Source: Basilea psittacipulmonis DSM 24701 (lineage in GTDB: Bacteria > Pseudomonadota > Gammaproteobacteria > Burkholderiales > Burkholderiaceae_B). From it: DNA of 64,000 nt. Below, piece by piece: positions 20,871 through 30,661 of the stretch (positions within the stretch are counted from its first letter, which is position 1; each line of letters starts with the position of its first letter). The stretch covers positions 310,001-374,000 of the forward strand of contig NZ_CP009238.1 in the NCBI RefSeq assembly GCF_000743945.1, read 5' to 3'. The translations under genes and the position numbers were made by a program. The notes under the pieces are model-generated. The model saw nothing but the letters and a program-made list of their open reading frames with translations, made no database searches and was not told the DNA's origin.

Positions 20871-21748
20871 TTCATGCCTAATGCTTGTTCAAATAACAAC
20901 TGTCCAAGAACGAGGATTAAGGCGGAGATTAGAAAAGTAAAAGGAATACGAACGGAATGTTGCATGCTAGGTGTGAGGATATTGACTAAAGTGCAGACTA
21001 ATAGACCAAAGAAGCTGATAGGTCCTACCAAAGCCGTTGCCACAGAAACCAAAATAGCCATACAAGTTAGGATCTGGATACTAAATTGACGATACTCAAT
21101 ACCCAATGTAATCGCAAGATTTTTGCCTAACATTAGCACATCAAGACGATGTCTTTGTTGCCATATCCAGATAAAACTTAATAGAGCGATGATCCCGCCG
21201 ATCGTCAGTAATTCTGGTTTGGTTGAAGTAAAACTTGCAAATGTTCGAGTTTGTGCAATGGCAAAAACAGTGGGGTCGATTAAACGTTGTAATAGACTAT
21301 TGATACTGCGTAAAAAAGTGGCCATAATCACACCAATAAGAATCATTTTGGTGAGATCGTGTTGACTGTATCGATTAAGCGTTCGGAATAAAACAATCGA
21401 AGCACCCACCATAATAAGGGCCTCCACGCTGAATTTCCAATAAATATTTAGTAAAACAAAACTATTACCGAGTAAAAAGACAAGAATAGTCTGCATCAGT
21501 ACATAGAGAACATCAAAGCCCAGAATGCTAGGTGTTAGGATATTATTGTTAGTGAGTGTTTGGAATAAGAGGGTGGACATGCCAATCATATAGGCGACAA
21601 GCAGCAATAAAGCCAGTTTGTTTGCACGTAGTCCTACAATAAAAGACCAGTTTCCCTTGATCCCGTAAAATAAGTAAAAACAACAGGCAGCTAATAAAAT
21701 CATCAAAGGTAAGATGAATGAATAGATGAGGGTCTTTTTATCCAGCAT
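20792..21748 (-). CDS. Iron-siderophore ABC transporter, permease (second)
   Basis: A 318-residue FecCD-family inner-membrane permease with about nine hydrophobic segments. Conserved blocks include LTNNNILTPSILGFDVLYVL and VALVGPISFFGLLVCTLVN (the ATPase-coupling GP.FFGL loop, slightly variant). It overlaps the upstream permease by 11 bp, typical of translational coupling. The gene is of YclO/FatC/CeuC type by order and sequence. Confidence 0.9.
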   Translation of the reverse strand: MLDKKTLIYSFILPLMILLAACCFYLFYGIKGNWSFIVGLRANKLALLLLVAYMIGMSTLLFQTLTNNNILTPSILGFDVLYVLMQTILVFLLGNSFVLLNIYWKFSVEALIMVGASIVLFRTLNRYSQHDLTKMILIGVIMATFLRSINSLLQRLIDPTVFAIAQTRTFASFTSTKPELLTIGGIIALLSFIWIWQQRHRLDVLMLGKNLAITLGIEYRQFSIQILTCMAILVSVATALVGPISFFGLLVCTLVNILTPSMQHSVRIPFTFLISALILVLGQLLFEQALGMKGVLGVVIEFIGGLTFLALVLKKRTL

Positions 21749-22700
21749 ATTTTCTTCTCATCAATAAATATAGGAATACACCCGTACCGATCACGCCAAA
21801 AATTGTTGAGACGGGGATCTCATAGGGGATATTAATCACTCGACCAACAATATCGCAAATTAGCAGTAAGTTTGCACCCATTAAGATGACTGAAGGTAGG
21901 CTTTTTCTCAATCGATCACCTGCGATACGTGAAACAATGTTTGGTACGACCAGTCCAACAAAAGGAATAGCCCCCACACTGACTACTACTACAGCAGAAA
22001 TTAAGGCAACGGCAATCAGGCTGATCCAAAGCATTTTTTCATGACTGACACCTAGTCCTGTACTAATTTCTTTTCCCATGCCTGCAATGGTTAGTCGGTC
22101 TGCTAGGAAGTAGATGACAACGACCAAAATAGCACTTAACCAAAGTAGCTCGTAACGTCCTGCCAATACGCTAGAAAAATCACCTGTAAACCAAACGCTG
22201 ATTAACTGTAATGTATCGGTTTCATAGGCAATAAAAGTGCCTAATGCTTCCAAGATACTGCCGTAAATGATACCTATTAGGGGGACTAATAATTTTTGTG
22301 TGGGTGGTAGACGACTGAGCAAGCCCATAAACAGTACAATACCCATCAGTGCGGCTATTGTGGCAATGCTCATTTTTAGCAGTAAACTGGAAGCAGGTAA
22401 TAATAGACTGGCAGCCAAAATACCCAAAGTAGCACTTTGTGTTGCCCCTGTCATCGATGGTTCGATAAAACGATTGCGTAAAACAATCTGCAACACCATA
22501 CCTGCGACAGAAAGACTAGCTCCTGTGAGAATAATCGCTAATGTTCGAGGGATACGACTTACGAGCAATAATTGTAAATCATGTGATTGCGTGAAAATAT
22601 TCGCCCAAGAAAAGTCTGCCACACCAATGGTCATACTGAGGGTGGTCAGTATGACAAGTAGTATGACATTCAGTGTATTGAGGGGCAGTTTGGTCACCAT
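21738..22700 (-). CDS. Iron-siderophore ABC transporter, permease (first)
   Basis: A 320-residue FecCD-family permease with TILTGASLSVAGMVLQ-like block (ILTGASLSVAGMVLQIVLRN), GATQSATLGILAA and the coupling loop VSVGAIPFVGLVVPNIVSRI. It overlaps the binding-protein gene by one base and the next permease by 11 bp. It is of YclN/FatD/CeuB type by order. Confidence 0.92.
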   Translation of the reverse strand: MVTKLPLNTLNVILLVILTTLSMTIGVADFSWANIFTQSHDLQLLLVSRIPRTLAIILTGASLSVAGMVLQIVLRNRFIEPSMTGATQSATLGILAASLLLPASSLLLKMSIATIAALMGIVLFMGLLSRLPPTQKLLVPLIGIIYGSILEALGTFIAYETDTLQLISVWFTGDFSSVLAGRYELLWLSAILVVVIYFLADRLTIAGMGKEISTGLGVSHEKMLWISLIAVALISAVVVVSVGAIPFVGLVVPNIVSRIAGDRLRKSLPSVILMGANLLLICDIVGRVINIPYEIPVSTIFGVIGTGVFLYLLMRRKYAG

Positions 22701-23599
22701 TATTGTGCTTGAGAGTAAGCGTTTTTAATATTTTTTAAATCTTGTGTGATTTGTGTGTAGCCCCCAGAAGCGACATACGATGCACCGTCCAGATAAATAA
22801 CCTGTCCTTTTTTCCATGCCGTCGTGCTTGCTACCAAAGGATTATTCAAAGTCTGTGCAGCGGCCTGACCTTCCTCACCAATCGCTGCACTACGATCCAA
22901 TACAATTAACCAATCTGGGTTGACTTTTTGAATATATTCATTGGAAATAGGCTGACCATGGGTGGCATCGACATTGTCGTTATCAGCAGGCGTAATCCCC
23001 AAGTTATTAAAAATCCAACCAAAACGAGATTTAGGACCAAAGGTAGATAGCTTGTTACCATTGACCATTACCATGAGTGTTTTGCCTTTATCTTTGACCG
23101 CTGCACGTGTTTCATCAATGAGTTGACTGAGCTGATCATCTAATTTTTGAGCTTGTGCTTCTTTCTGGAAAATTTTTCCCAAAGTATGAATGCGGTTACG
23201 TGCATCACTGAGCAGGTCTGCCCCTTTGTCTGTTAAATCAATACTCTGACTAACTTTCTGAACCTCACTTAGCTTGCTGCTACTACGTGATGCCACGATA
23301 ATGAGATCAGGATTTAATTCAGCCAAAGCCTCTAAATTGGGTTCAAAAACAGTCCCTACGCTTTTGGCATGAGCGTGAAGAGGTGCTAGATATTTGGTAA
23401 AAGTACGTTCTGGTAAACCAGCAATCGGTACGTCTAACGCTTGGAGTGTATCGGCGGTAGCCAGATCAAAGACCGCTACTGTTTGGATAGGTGTCTTTAA
23501 GCTTACTTCACCTCTGGCCGTGTTAATCGTTAGGGTGTCGGCACTAGCCATGCCAAAAAATAAAGTCGCAAAAAGGGTAAATAATCTTTTTTTCATCAT
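22700..23599 (-). CDS. Iron-siderophore ABC transporter, periplasmic binding protein
   Basis: A 299-residue binding protein. A Sec signal peptide (about 1-20, GMASA) without a lipobox is followed by a two-lobed class III fold: TVAVFDLATADTLQALDVP, NLEALAELNPDLIIVASRSS, and FGWIFNNLGITPADNDNVDATHG. This matches the YclQ/FatB/CeuE group that binds ferric catecholates, petrobactin-like or mixed siderophores. It is the first gene of a four-gene operon on the minus strand with a Fur-like palindrome just upstream, so iron control is likely. The exact siderophore is not determined. Confidence 0.92.
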   Translation of the reverse strand: MMKKRLFTLFATLFFGMASADTLTINTARGEVSLKTPIQTVAVFDLATADTLQALDVPIAGLPERTFTKYLAPLHAHAKSVGTVFEPNLEALAELNPDLIIVASRSSSKLSEVQKVSQSIDLTDKGADLLSDARNRIHTLGKIFQKEAQAQKLDDQLSQLIDETRAAVKDKGKTLMVMVNGNKLSTFGPKSRFGWIFNNLGITPADNDNVDATHGQPISNEYIQKVNPDWLIVLDRSAAIGEEGQAAAQTLNNPLVASTTAWKKGQVIYLDGASYVASGGYTQITQDLKNIKNAYSQAQ

Positions 23600-23661
23600 A
23601 AAACATCACCAACATTTCAAGTTTCTGAAATCGACATTCGGTAATTTTAAATTATAAATAA

Positions 23662-23676
23662 GAATAATTATTATTC
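23662..23676 (-). promoter_or_regulatory. Fur-box-like palindrome upstream of the siderophore operon
   Basis: GAATAATTATTATTC is a perfect 7-1-7 palindrome, very close to the core of the Fur consensus. It sits about 65 bp upstream of the binding-protein start, overlapping where the promoter should be. Confidence 0.75.
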
Positions 23677-23695
23677 AAAGTTTTTTTGTAAAAAA

Positions 23696-24256
23696 TCAGG
23701 ATGAAAAAAAGTAAATGCATAATGTGGGTGCTGCAATAAAGGGGCCCAAACGAATATAAGAAGTTCTAAAACACAAGCTGTATAAAAGTGACAGCAAAGA
23801 ACAAAAGATAAACACGTTGATCAGCTGGTGAGGGGCTAACCATAAGCTAATAGCACAAAGTAGTTTAATATCACCGCCTCCAATAGCGATTTTCTTTTTT
23901 TGCTTAAACAAGATGAGATTAATAAGGTTAAGGCTTAAATATAGAATACTGCAACACAATAAATGTGGGAATAAATAAACGGATGGATTATAGCTTTTTA
24001 GCAATAATCCTAGCCACAATAAACCCATCGTGTATAGGTTAGGAAGTTTGGCGTATTGGATGTCAATAAGGGATAGGATGTACAAAAAGCTTACCAGTAT
24101 TTGATCAGAAGCGGGTAAATGCAGGAAATAAGCGATGATAAAAAATATAGGAAGCCCCAACCACGCCCATATTGGCAATGAGCTATAAGGTAATTTGGGC
24201 AAAAGAAATAAAAAACAACAAAAAGCCATCAAAAAGAAAATCAGTGTCAGCATCAT
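23696..24256 (-). CDS. Prepilin peptidase (A24 family), short form
   Basis: A 186-residue very hydrophobic protein. The start at 24256 is preferred over upstream codons because AAGGAG lies just before it. The two aspartates of type IV prepilin peptidases can be placed: LSLIDIQYAKLPN and GGGDIKLL. The N-terminal cytoplasmic methylase domain with its Cys pairs is absent, so it is the short TadV/CpaA-like form. No pilin or Tad genes are near. It should cleave class III signal peptides at the inner membrane; its substrates are unknown. Confidence 0.75.
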   Translation of the reverse strand: MMLTLIFFLMAFCCFLFLLPKLPYSSLPIWAWLGLPIFFIIAYFLHLPASDQILVSFLYILSLIDIQYAKLPNLYTMGLLWLGLLLKSYNPSVYLFPHLLCCSILYLSLNLINLILFKQKKKIAIGGGDIKLLCAISLWLAPHQLINVFIFCSLLSLLYSLCFRTSYIRLGPFIAAPTLCIYFFSS

Positions 24257-24493
24257 GTGCTCCTTTTTTTCTATATTGAAATAGAGTAAGAAGTAGGACA
24301 ATAGGGTGTTGTAGGCATTGTCCATGAGGATTTTGATTAGGTATTTTTAAGAGGGGGTAAAAAAATAGTTTAAGTTTGTGACAAAAGATGATAAAAATAT
24401 TTACAGCAATAAGCCGCTATGTTTTAATCAAAAGAAGAAAATAGGCTATGATAATTGGCTATTTTGTAAAGTTTATTTATCCTAAAGAGTGCA

Positions 24494-25600
24494 ATGATGA
24501 CAAAAATGGTTCCCGTTACCGTATTAACAGGTTTTTTAGGTTCTGGTAAAACAACATTATTGAAACGTATATTGACTGAATATCACGGTCAACGTATTGC
24601 TGTGATTGAAAATGAGTTTGGACCAGAAAGTATCGATAATGAGCTGTTGGTATCGGAACAAAGTGAAGAAATTGTTGAGTTAAACAATGGCTGTGTGTGT
24701 TGTACCGTTCGAGGAGATTTGTTGCGAACGCTTTTGGATCTGAAAATTAGACGTGAAGCGGGTAAGCTGAATTTTGAACGTGTGGTCATCGAAACAACAG
24801 GTGTCGCTAATCCTGGACCAGTTTGTCAAACTTTCTTTATGGATGACGATATTGCTCGTTATTATCGTTTAGATGCGGTGGTGTGTATCGTGGATGCTAA
24901 ACATGGTATGACCACTTTAGATGAACGTGAAGAAGCTCAACAACAGGTGGGGTTTGCCGATCGTATTTTGATTTCAAAACGTGATTTGGTAACGGATGAA
25001 GAATATGATCGCATTAGAAAACGTTTGGTGAAGATTAATCCGCGTGCTCAGATGATGCCTGTAAACTTTGGTGAAGTGGATTTAAAACAGATTCTTGATA
25101 TTAGCGGGTTTAATCTTAATGCCGTGTTAGATATTGATCCTGACTTTTTAAAAGAGGATGAACACCACCATCATCATGATCACGAGTGTGATGAACATTG
25201 CCATCACCACGACCATGATCACGAGTGCGATGAGCATTGCCATCATCACGATCATGATCATGAGTGCGATGAACATTGTCATCATCACGACCATCACCAT
25301 ACCGATGATATTGGTGCATTTTTATACACCTCAGATCGTCCTTTTGTTCATGAACGTTTGGAGAACTTTTTGTCAGGTATTGTTCAGGTGTATGGTCCAG
25401 ATTTATTTCGCTATAAGGGGGTCATTTACATGAAAGGGATGCGTCAGAAAATTTTATTCCAAGGCGTTCATATGCTAATGGGAGCGGAGCCAGGACAGCC
25501 TTGGGGAGCTAAAGAAAAACCACAAACCAAAATGGTTTTTATTGGTCGTAAATTACCGAAAGATGTATTAAAAGCAGGTTTGGACCAATGTCTTGCCTGA
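24494..25600 (+). CDS. COG0523/CobW-family GTPase with His-rich metal-binding repeat
   Basis: A 368-residue G3E GTPase. Walker [10 protein letters not shown] (residues 13-21), the CxCC metal site [10 protein letters not shown] (Cys67, 69, 70) and SKRDL as the guanine-specificity loop identify a metal chaperone or metal-insertion GTPase. Between the GTPase and C-terminal CobW_C domain lies a metal-sponge insert (residues about 224-270) with three perfect copies of a 13-residue unit, [13 protein letters not shown], encoded by 39-bp tandem repeats (25178-25294). Zinc is the likely cargo. It is 20 bp upstream of a dksA gene whose product lacks the usual zinc cysteines, a known pairing in zinc homeostasis. 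Start at 24494 has an in-frame ATG one codon later. Confidence 0.9.
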   Translation: MMTKMVPVTVLTGFLGSGKTTLLKRILTEYHGQRIAVIENEFGPESIDNELLVSEQSEEIVELNNGCVCCTVRGDLLRTLLDLKIRREAGKLNFERVVIETTGVANPGPVCQTFFMDDDIARYYRLDAVVCIVDAKHGMTTLDEREEAQQQVGFADRILISKRDLVTDEEYDRIRKRLVKINPRAQMMPVNFGEVDLKQILDISGFNLNAVLDIDPDFLKEDEHHHHHDHECDEHCHHHDHDHECDEHCHHHDHDHECDEHCHHHDHHHTDDIGAFLYTSDRPFVHERLENFLSGIVQVYGPDLFRYKGVIYMKGMRQKILFQGVHMLMGAEPGQPWGAKEKPQTKMVFIGRKLPKDVLKAGLDQCLA

Positions 25601-25620
25601 TGAGCAGTAAGGAGTGAAGT

Positions 25621-26058
25621 ATGGCTAAAACACAGAAAAATACAGAAGAAAAGCTATTAACAGAAAAACAGCTTTTGGCAATGTCAGAAGATGATTACAT
25701 GAATGAAGCACAGCTTGCTTTTTTCAAAGATCGTCTTCAAAAACTGGAGGCAGACATCTTAAATAATGCCGACGTGACTACTGAAAAACTACGTGAAACT
25801 CAGTTTGCTGCGGATCCTGCCGATCGAGCAACGATTGAAGAGGAACATGCTTTAGAGTTACGTACTCGCGATCGTGAACGCAAGTTGTTGAAAAAAGTAC
25901 AACAGTCATTGGCTTTGATTGAGTCAGGGGATTATGGCTGGTGTGAGGAAACAGGTGATCCGATTGGTATTCCACGTTTATTGGCACGTCCGACAGCAAC
26001 GTTATCATTAGAGGCTCAGGAAAGACGTGAGAAACGCCAGAAAATGTATGGTGATTAA
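25621..26058 (+). CDS. dksA: RNA polymerase-binding regulator DksA, zinc-finger-poor form
   Basis: A 145-residue protein. The coiled coil carries the tip acidic residues in AADPADRATIEEE, after which a DYGWCEETGDPIGIPRLLARPTA block matches DksA. Only one of the four zinc-finger cysteines is present (YGWC); the others are replaced (TLSLEAQERRE). It should bind the RNA polymerase secondary channel and, with ppGpp, adjust rRNA and amino-acid promoter activity. The zinc-independent form agrees with its neighbour, a metal-chaperone GTPase. Confidence 0.92.
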   Translation: MAKTQKNTEEKLLTEKQLLAMSEDDYMNEAQLAFFKDRLQKLEADILNNADVTTEKLRETQFAADPADRATIEEEHALELRTRDRERKLLKKVQQSLALIESGDYGWCEETGDPIGIPRLLARPTATLSLEAQERREKRQKMYGD

Positions 26059-26061
26059 GAC

Positions 26062-26736
26062 ATGAGTTTTAATGATCAGATTCAAATTTTGGTATGTGCG
26101 GCGATCCCTTTTATTTTTGCTTTGACGTTGTCGGAAGCAGCAAAGGCGTTCACTGCTAGAATGCTTGGAGATGACTCTGCATTAACAGCTAGTTTTTGTA
26201 GTCTCAATCCAGGAAAATTCATTGACCCCATTGGTACTATTTTGATGCCATTGGGGTTGATGTTGTTAGGAAGTCCTGTCTTTTTTGGGTGGGCAAAACC
26301 TGTTCTTTTTAATCCCAATAAATTTAAGAATTTTAATAAAGGCCTCGCTTTAGTGGTGTTGTCAGGTCCGTTTGCTAATTTTTTAATGGCAGTGGCGTGG
26401 ATGCTGATATTGTGTTTGGCTATTTACTTGAGGCTGGATACCATCGATGTAAAATTATTACAATTTGTGGTGTTGACCTCAGAGTTGGGCGTGATCATTA
26501 ATGTTGTGTTAATTTTATTTAATCTTTTGCCGATTCCGCCTTTACCAGGTTCTTACATTGTGATGAACCTGTTGCCTGCTCGCTATGCCATTCAATATGC
26601 GGGTTTGAAGCAATATAATTTGTTTATTATCTTATTTTTGGTGGTAACAGGTGCTTTTAGGGTGATTTTTGGTCCTGTTGTATTATGGACAAATAGTTTT
26701 ATTAATTCCCTCATAAGTCACATGACCTTGATGTAG
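26062..26736 (+). CDS. Site-2-protease (M50) family membrane protein, catalytic residues lost
   Basis: A 224-residue multi-pass protein that follows the cytoplasmic-facing M50 family used in Burkholderiales upstream of aspS (ARMLGDDSALT..SLNPGKFIDPIGTILMPL, FGWAKPV, LVVLSGPFANFLMAV). The zinc motif HExxH is replaced by S24-E-A-A-K28 and the usual NLLPIPPLDG aspartate by Pro162 (NLLPIPPLPG). All three expected metal ligands are therefore missing while the fold-defining blocks are kept. I infer a pseudo-protease, perhaps a binding or chaperone role. It starts 4 bp after dksA and is followed by fmdB and aspS. Confidence 0.8.
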   Translation: MSFNDQIQILVCAAIPFIFALTLSEAAKAFTARMLGDDSALTASFCSLNPGKFIDPIGTILMPLGLMLLGSPVFFGWAKPVLFNPNKFKNFNKGLALVVLSGPFANFLMAVAWMLILCLAIYLRLDTIDVKLLQFVVLTSELGVIINVVLILFNLLPIPPLPGSYIVMNLLPARYAIQYAGLKQYNLFIILFLVVTGAFRVIFGPVVLWTNSFINSLISHMTLM

Positions 26737-26772
26737 ATAGGATAAAATAGACATTTTCTTTTGGGAAGAATT

Positions 26773-26997
26773 GTGCCTATTTATGCTTATAAATGTTTAG
26801 ACTGTGGTTTTGAGAAAGATGTGTTACAAAAGATCTCAGACCCAGTGCTGACTGAATGTCCTGCTTGTCATAAAAGTCATTTTCAAAAACAAGTGACCGC
26901 TGCGGGGTTTCAGCTAAAAGGTAATGGTTGGTATGCGACTGATTTTAGTGGTAAGAAGTCACCGAAAACAGAATCGAATACTGGAAATGCTCATTAA
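26773..26997 (+). CDS. FmdB family zinc-ribbon protein
   Basis: 74 residues with a GTG start ([17 protein letters not shown]), chosen because family members begin MPIY and GGGAAG lies upstream. The two CxxC pairs (CLDC and CPAC) form the zinc ribbon, and the C-terminal tail GNGWYATDF is typical. The family is often called a regulatory protein; its real function is unclear. It lies between the M50 homologue and aspS, an order common in this group of bacteria. Confidence 0.88.
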   Translation: MPIYAYKCLDCGFEKDVLQKISDPVLTECPACHKSHFQKQVTAAGFQLKGNGWYATDFSGKKSPKTESNTGNAH

Positions 26998-27026
26998 TCG
27001 TTGATTTATTTTTGGAGTGTTTACTC

Positions 27027-28820
27027 ATGAAACGTACTTGCTATGTTGGCGAGGTTTGCTTAGATCATTTAGATCAAACAGTGACTTTATATGGTTGGGC
27101 GAATCGTCGTCGTGACCATGGTGGTGTGATTTTTATTGACTTACGCGATAGAGAAGGGTTGGCTCAGATTGTATTTGATCCAGATTATCCTGAAAGTTTT
27201 AAAGTAGCAGAAACGGTTCGTAATGAATTTTGTTTAAAGGTTACTGGCGTGGTGCGTCGTCGTCCTGCTGGTACAGAAAACCCTGAGTTGAAATCTGGTC
27301 AGGTAGAGATTTTGTGTAAAGAAGTAGAGATTTTGAATGCTTCTGTTACGCCACCGTTCCAGTTAGACGAAGAGAACTTGTCCGAAACGACACGTTTGGC
27401 TCATCGTGTGCTTGATTTGCGTCGCCCAATGATGCAAGAAAATCTCAAGTTGCGTTATAAGGTGGCTTTAGAAGCTCGTAAATTCTTAGATGAACATGGC
27501 TTCATCGATATTGAAACGCCGATGTTGACTAAGAGTACGCCTGAAGGAGCACGCGATTACTTAGTACCTTCTCGTGTACATGATGGTGAGTTCTATGCGT
27601 TGCCACAGTCACCTCAGCTATTTAAGCAGTTATTGATGGTAGCGGGCTTTGATCGTTATTATCAGATCACGAAGTGTTTCCGTGATGAAGATTTACGTGC
27701 TGATCGTCAGCCAGAATTTACCCAGATCGACTGCGAAACTTCTTTCTTAGATGAATTCCAGATCCGTGAATTATTTGAAGATATGATTCGTCATATTTTC
27801 AAGAAAACCAAAGATGTCCAGCTTCCTGAAAAATTCCCTGTGATGACTTGGGATGAAGCAATGGCTCGTTATGGTTCTGATAAGCCTGACTTACGCGTCA
27901 AACTTGAGTTTACAGAATTGACCGATGTGATGAAGCAGGTTGAATTCAAGGTCTTTAATGCCGCTGCTAATATGCCTAACGGTCGTGTCGTGGGTTTGCG
28001 TATTCCAAATGGTGCTGAGTTAACGCGTAAAGAAATTGACGATTACACGGCATTTGTGGCGATTTATGGTGCTAAAGGTTTAGCTTACATTAAAGTGAAT
28101 GACGTATCTCAAGGTCGCGATGGACTCCAATCACCGATCGTGAAAAACTTGAGCGATGAAGCATTGAATGCCGTTATCGAACGCACAGGTGCTAAAAATG
28201 GCGATTTGATTTTCTTTGGTGCAGATAAAGCGAAGATTGTAAATGATGCGATGGGTGCTTTGCGTGTGAAGTTGGGTCAAAGCGATTTTGCCAAATCTCA
28301 CGGCTTTTTTGAAGCAGGTTGGCAGCCATTGTGGGTGGTTGATTTCCCCATGTTTGAATATGATGAGGAAGAGAATCGTTATGTGGCTTGCCATCACCCA
28401 TTTACCAGCCCTAAAGATGGTCACGAAGACTATCTTGAGACGGCACCTGAAAAAGCTTATGCCAAAGCTTATGATATGGTGTTGAACGGTTGGGAGCTAG
28501 GTGGCGGTTCAGTGCGTATTCATAAAGAAGATGTTCAATCTAAAGTGTTCCGTGCCTTGAAGATTGGTGAGGAAGAAGCAAGAGCGAAATTTGGCTTCTT
28601 GTTAGATGCCTTGCAATATGGCGCACCTCCTCATGGTGGTCTTGCATTTGGTATGGATCGTTTGATTACATTGATGACAGGTGCAGAGTCGATTCGTGAC
28701 GTGATTGCATTCCCGAAAACACAGCGTGCACAATGTTTATTAACACAAGCACCATCACCTGTCGATGAAAAACAGCTTCGCGAGTTACATATTCGTTTGC
28801 GTAACCCTAAGAACGTTTAA
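27027..28820 (+). CDS. aspS: Aspartyl-tRNA synthetase
   Basis: A 597-residue bacterial-type class IIb synthetase. Start at 27027 follows GGAG, 9 bp upstream. An N-terminal OB-fold anticodon domain (about 1-105, [19 protein letters not shown]) is followed by the catalytic core with motif 2 [18 protein letters not shown] and motif 3 GLAFGMDRL, plus the GAD insertion (about 290-420). It charges tRNA-Asp in the cytosol. Since no search is possible, I cannot say whether it also acts on tRNA-Asn. It has a terminator downstream. Confidence 0.97.
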   Translation: MKRTCYVGEVCLDHLDQTVTLYGWANRRRDHGGVIFIDLRDREGLAQIVFDPDYPESFKVAETVRNEFCLKVTGVVRRRPAGTENPELKSGQVEILCKEVEILNASVTPPFQLDEENLSETTRLAHRVLDLRRPMMQENLKLRYKVALEARKFLDEHGFIDIETPMLTKSTPEGARDYLVPSRVHDGEFYALPQSPQLFKQLLMVAGFDRYYQITKCFRDEDLRADRQPEFTQIDCETSFLDEFQIRELFEDMIRHIFKKTKDVQLPEKFPVMTWDEAMARYGSDKPDLRVKLEFTELTDVMKQVEFKVFNAAANMPNGRVVGLRIPNGAELTRKEIDDYTAFVAIYGAKGLAYIKVNDVSQGRDGLQSPIVKNLSDEALNAVIERTGAKNGDLIFFGADKAKIVNDAMGALRVKLGQSDFAKSHGFFEAGWQPLWVVDFPMFEYDEEENRYVACHHPFTSPKDGHEDYLETAPEKAYAKAYDMVLNGWELGGGSVRIHKEDVQSKVFRALKIGEEEARAKFGFLLDALQYGAPPHGGLAFGMDRLITLMTGAESIRDVIAFPKTQRAQCLLTQAPSPVDEKQLRELHIRLRNPKNV

Positions 28821-28844
28821 ACACATCTCGTTAAGTTGGTATCG

Positions 28845-28886
28845 CACCCCACTGGTATTTGATGCGGTGGGGTGTGTTTATTTTAA
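28845..28886 (+). terminator. Terminator after aspS
   Basis: CACCCCAC (28845-28852) pairs with GTGGGGTG (28867-28874), followed by TGTTTATTTT. Confidence 0.8.
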
Positions 28887-28985
28887 ATAAGTGTGCTTCT
28901 TTAACCACAGTATCCGTCTTGTGCAAGGGCATTTTGCTAGGGATATTGTACAATGTTAGATAGTGAATTTTATAGATAAAAACTT

Positions 28986-30659
28986 ATGGCTCAATACGTC
29001 TTTACGATGAATCGCGTGGGTAAGATTGTACCCCCTAAAAAACAGATTTTGCGTGATATTTCTTTGTCTTTTTTCCCTGGCGCTAAGATTGGTGTCTTAG
29101 GTCTGAATGGTGCAGGTAAATCGACGCTTTTGAAAATTATGGCAGGTGTGGATAAGGAGATTGAGGGTGAAGCCATTCCGATGGCAGACCTCAAGATCGG
29201 TTATTTACCACAAGAACCACAGTTAAATCCTGAACATACTGTTCGCGAGGCTGTAGAAGAGGGTTTGGGAGATGTGTTTGAAGCGCGAAAACGTTTAGAA
29301 CAGGTGTGGGCTGCTTATAGTGAACCCGATGCTGATTTTGATGCACTGGCAGCTGAACAGGAAAAGTTAGAAGCGATTATTGCTGCATCGGCAAGTTCAG
29401 GTAGTGATGATGTAGAAACGCAGATGGAGATTGCGGCAGATGCTTTACGTTTACCGCCATGGGAAGCGAAGATTGCCCATTTATCAGGTGGTGAAAAACG
29501 TCGTGTCGCCTTATGTCGTTTGCTTTTATCAAAGCCTGATATGTTGTTATTAGATGAGCCGACGAACCATTTAGACGCAGAATCAGTTGACTGGTTAGAG
29601 CAGTTTTTACAAAAATTCCCAGGTACAGTAGTAGCGGTTACACACGATCGTTATTTCTTGGATAATGCGGCAGAATGGATTTTAGAGCTGGATCGTGGAC
29701 ATGGTATTCCATGGAAGGGTAATTATAGTTCTTGGTTGGAACAGAAAGAAAATCGCTTGAAACAAGAAGAAGCCCAAGAATCTGCTCGTCAAAAAGCCAT
29801 TCAGAAAGAATTAGAGTGGGTACGCCAGAATCCTAAAGGTCGTCAAGCCAAGTCTCGTGCACGTTTGAATCGCTTTGAAGAGTTGTCTTCTTACGAATAT
29901 CAACGTCGTAATGAAACACAGGAAATCTTTATTCCTGTGGCAGAGCGTTTAGGTAATGAAGTCATTGAATTTGATCATGTGACGAAGTCTTTTGGTGATC
30001 GCGTATTGATTGATGACTTGAGTTTTAAAATTCCAGCGGGTGCGATTGTTGGTATTATCGGACCGAACGGTGCTGGTAAATCGACCTTGTTCCGTATGAT
30101 TACAGGTACGGAACAGCCTGATTCAGGTGAGGTGAAGATTGGTCAAACCGTAAATATTTCTTTTGTCGATCAGTCGCGTGAAAGCCTAGCAAACGATAAA
30201 ACTGTCTTTGATTTTATCTCGGGTGGTGCTGATTTATTAACGGTAGGTAAGTTTGAGATGCCTGCTCGTGCGTATTTAGGACGTTTTAATTTTAAAGGCA
30301 CGGACCAAGGTAAAATGGTCGGACAGTTATCAGGTGGTGAACGTGGACGTTTGCACCTAGCACAGACCTTGATCAAAGGTGGTAACGTACTCTTGCTAGA
30401 TGAGCCATCGAACGATTTAGATGTTGAAACATTGCGTGCTTTGGAAGATGCGATTTTGGAGTTTGCTGGCACGGTATTAGTGATTAGCCATGATCGTTGG
30501 TTCTTAGACCGTGTTGCCACGCATATCATTGCTTTTGAAGGTGATTCTAAAGTGGTGTTCTTTGATGGTAACTATCAAGAATATGAAGCAGACAAAATTA
30601 AACGTTTGGGTGAGGAAGCGGCTAAACCTAAACGTATTCGTTATAAAGCGTTGAAATAA
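28986..30659 (+). CDS. ettA: Energy-dependent translational throttle protein EttA (ABC-F)
   Basis: A 557-residue ABC-F protein with two ATPase cassettes: Walker A LNGAGKST and PNGAGKST, signatures LSGGEKRRVALCRLLL and LSGGERGRLHLAQTL, Walker B LLLDEPTNHLD and LLLDEPSNDLD. Between them lies the P-site tRNA-interaction linker (about 255-320). It starts MAQYVFTMNRVGKIVPPKK, as in EttA. It gates the first elongation steps on the ribosome in response to the ATP/ADP ratio. It lies 2 bp before glnS and probably shares its message. Confidence 0.96.
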   Translation: MAQYVFTMNRVGKIVPPKKQILRDISLSFFPGAKIGVLGLNGAGKSTLLKIMAGVDKEIEGEAIPMADLKIGYLPQEPQLNPEHTVREAVEEGLGDVFEARKRLEQVWAAYSEPDADFDALAAEQEKLEAIIAASASSGSDDVETQMEIAADALRLPPWEAKIAHLSGGEKRRVALCRLLLSKPDMLLLDEPTNHLDAESVDWLEQFLQKFPGTVVAVTHDRYFLDNAAEWILELDRGHGIPWKGNYSSWLEQKENRLKQEEAQESARQKAIQKELEWVRQNPKGRQAKSRARLNRFEELSSYEYQRRNETQEIFIPVAERLGNEVIEFDHVTKSFGDRVLIDDLSFKIPAGAIVGIIGPNGAGKSTLFRMITGTEQPDSGEVKIGQTVNISFVDQSRESLANDKTVFDFISGGADLLTVGKFEMPARAYLGRFNFKGTDQGKMVGQLSGGERGRLHLAQTLIKGGNVLLLDEPSNDLDVETLRALEDAILEFAGTVLVISHDRWFLDRVATHIIAFEGDSKVVFFDGNYQEYEADKIKRLGEEAAKPKRIRYKALK

Positions 30660-30661
30660 TC

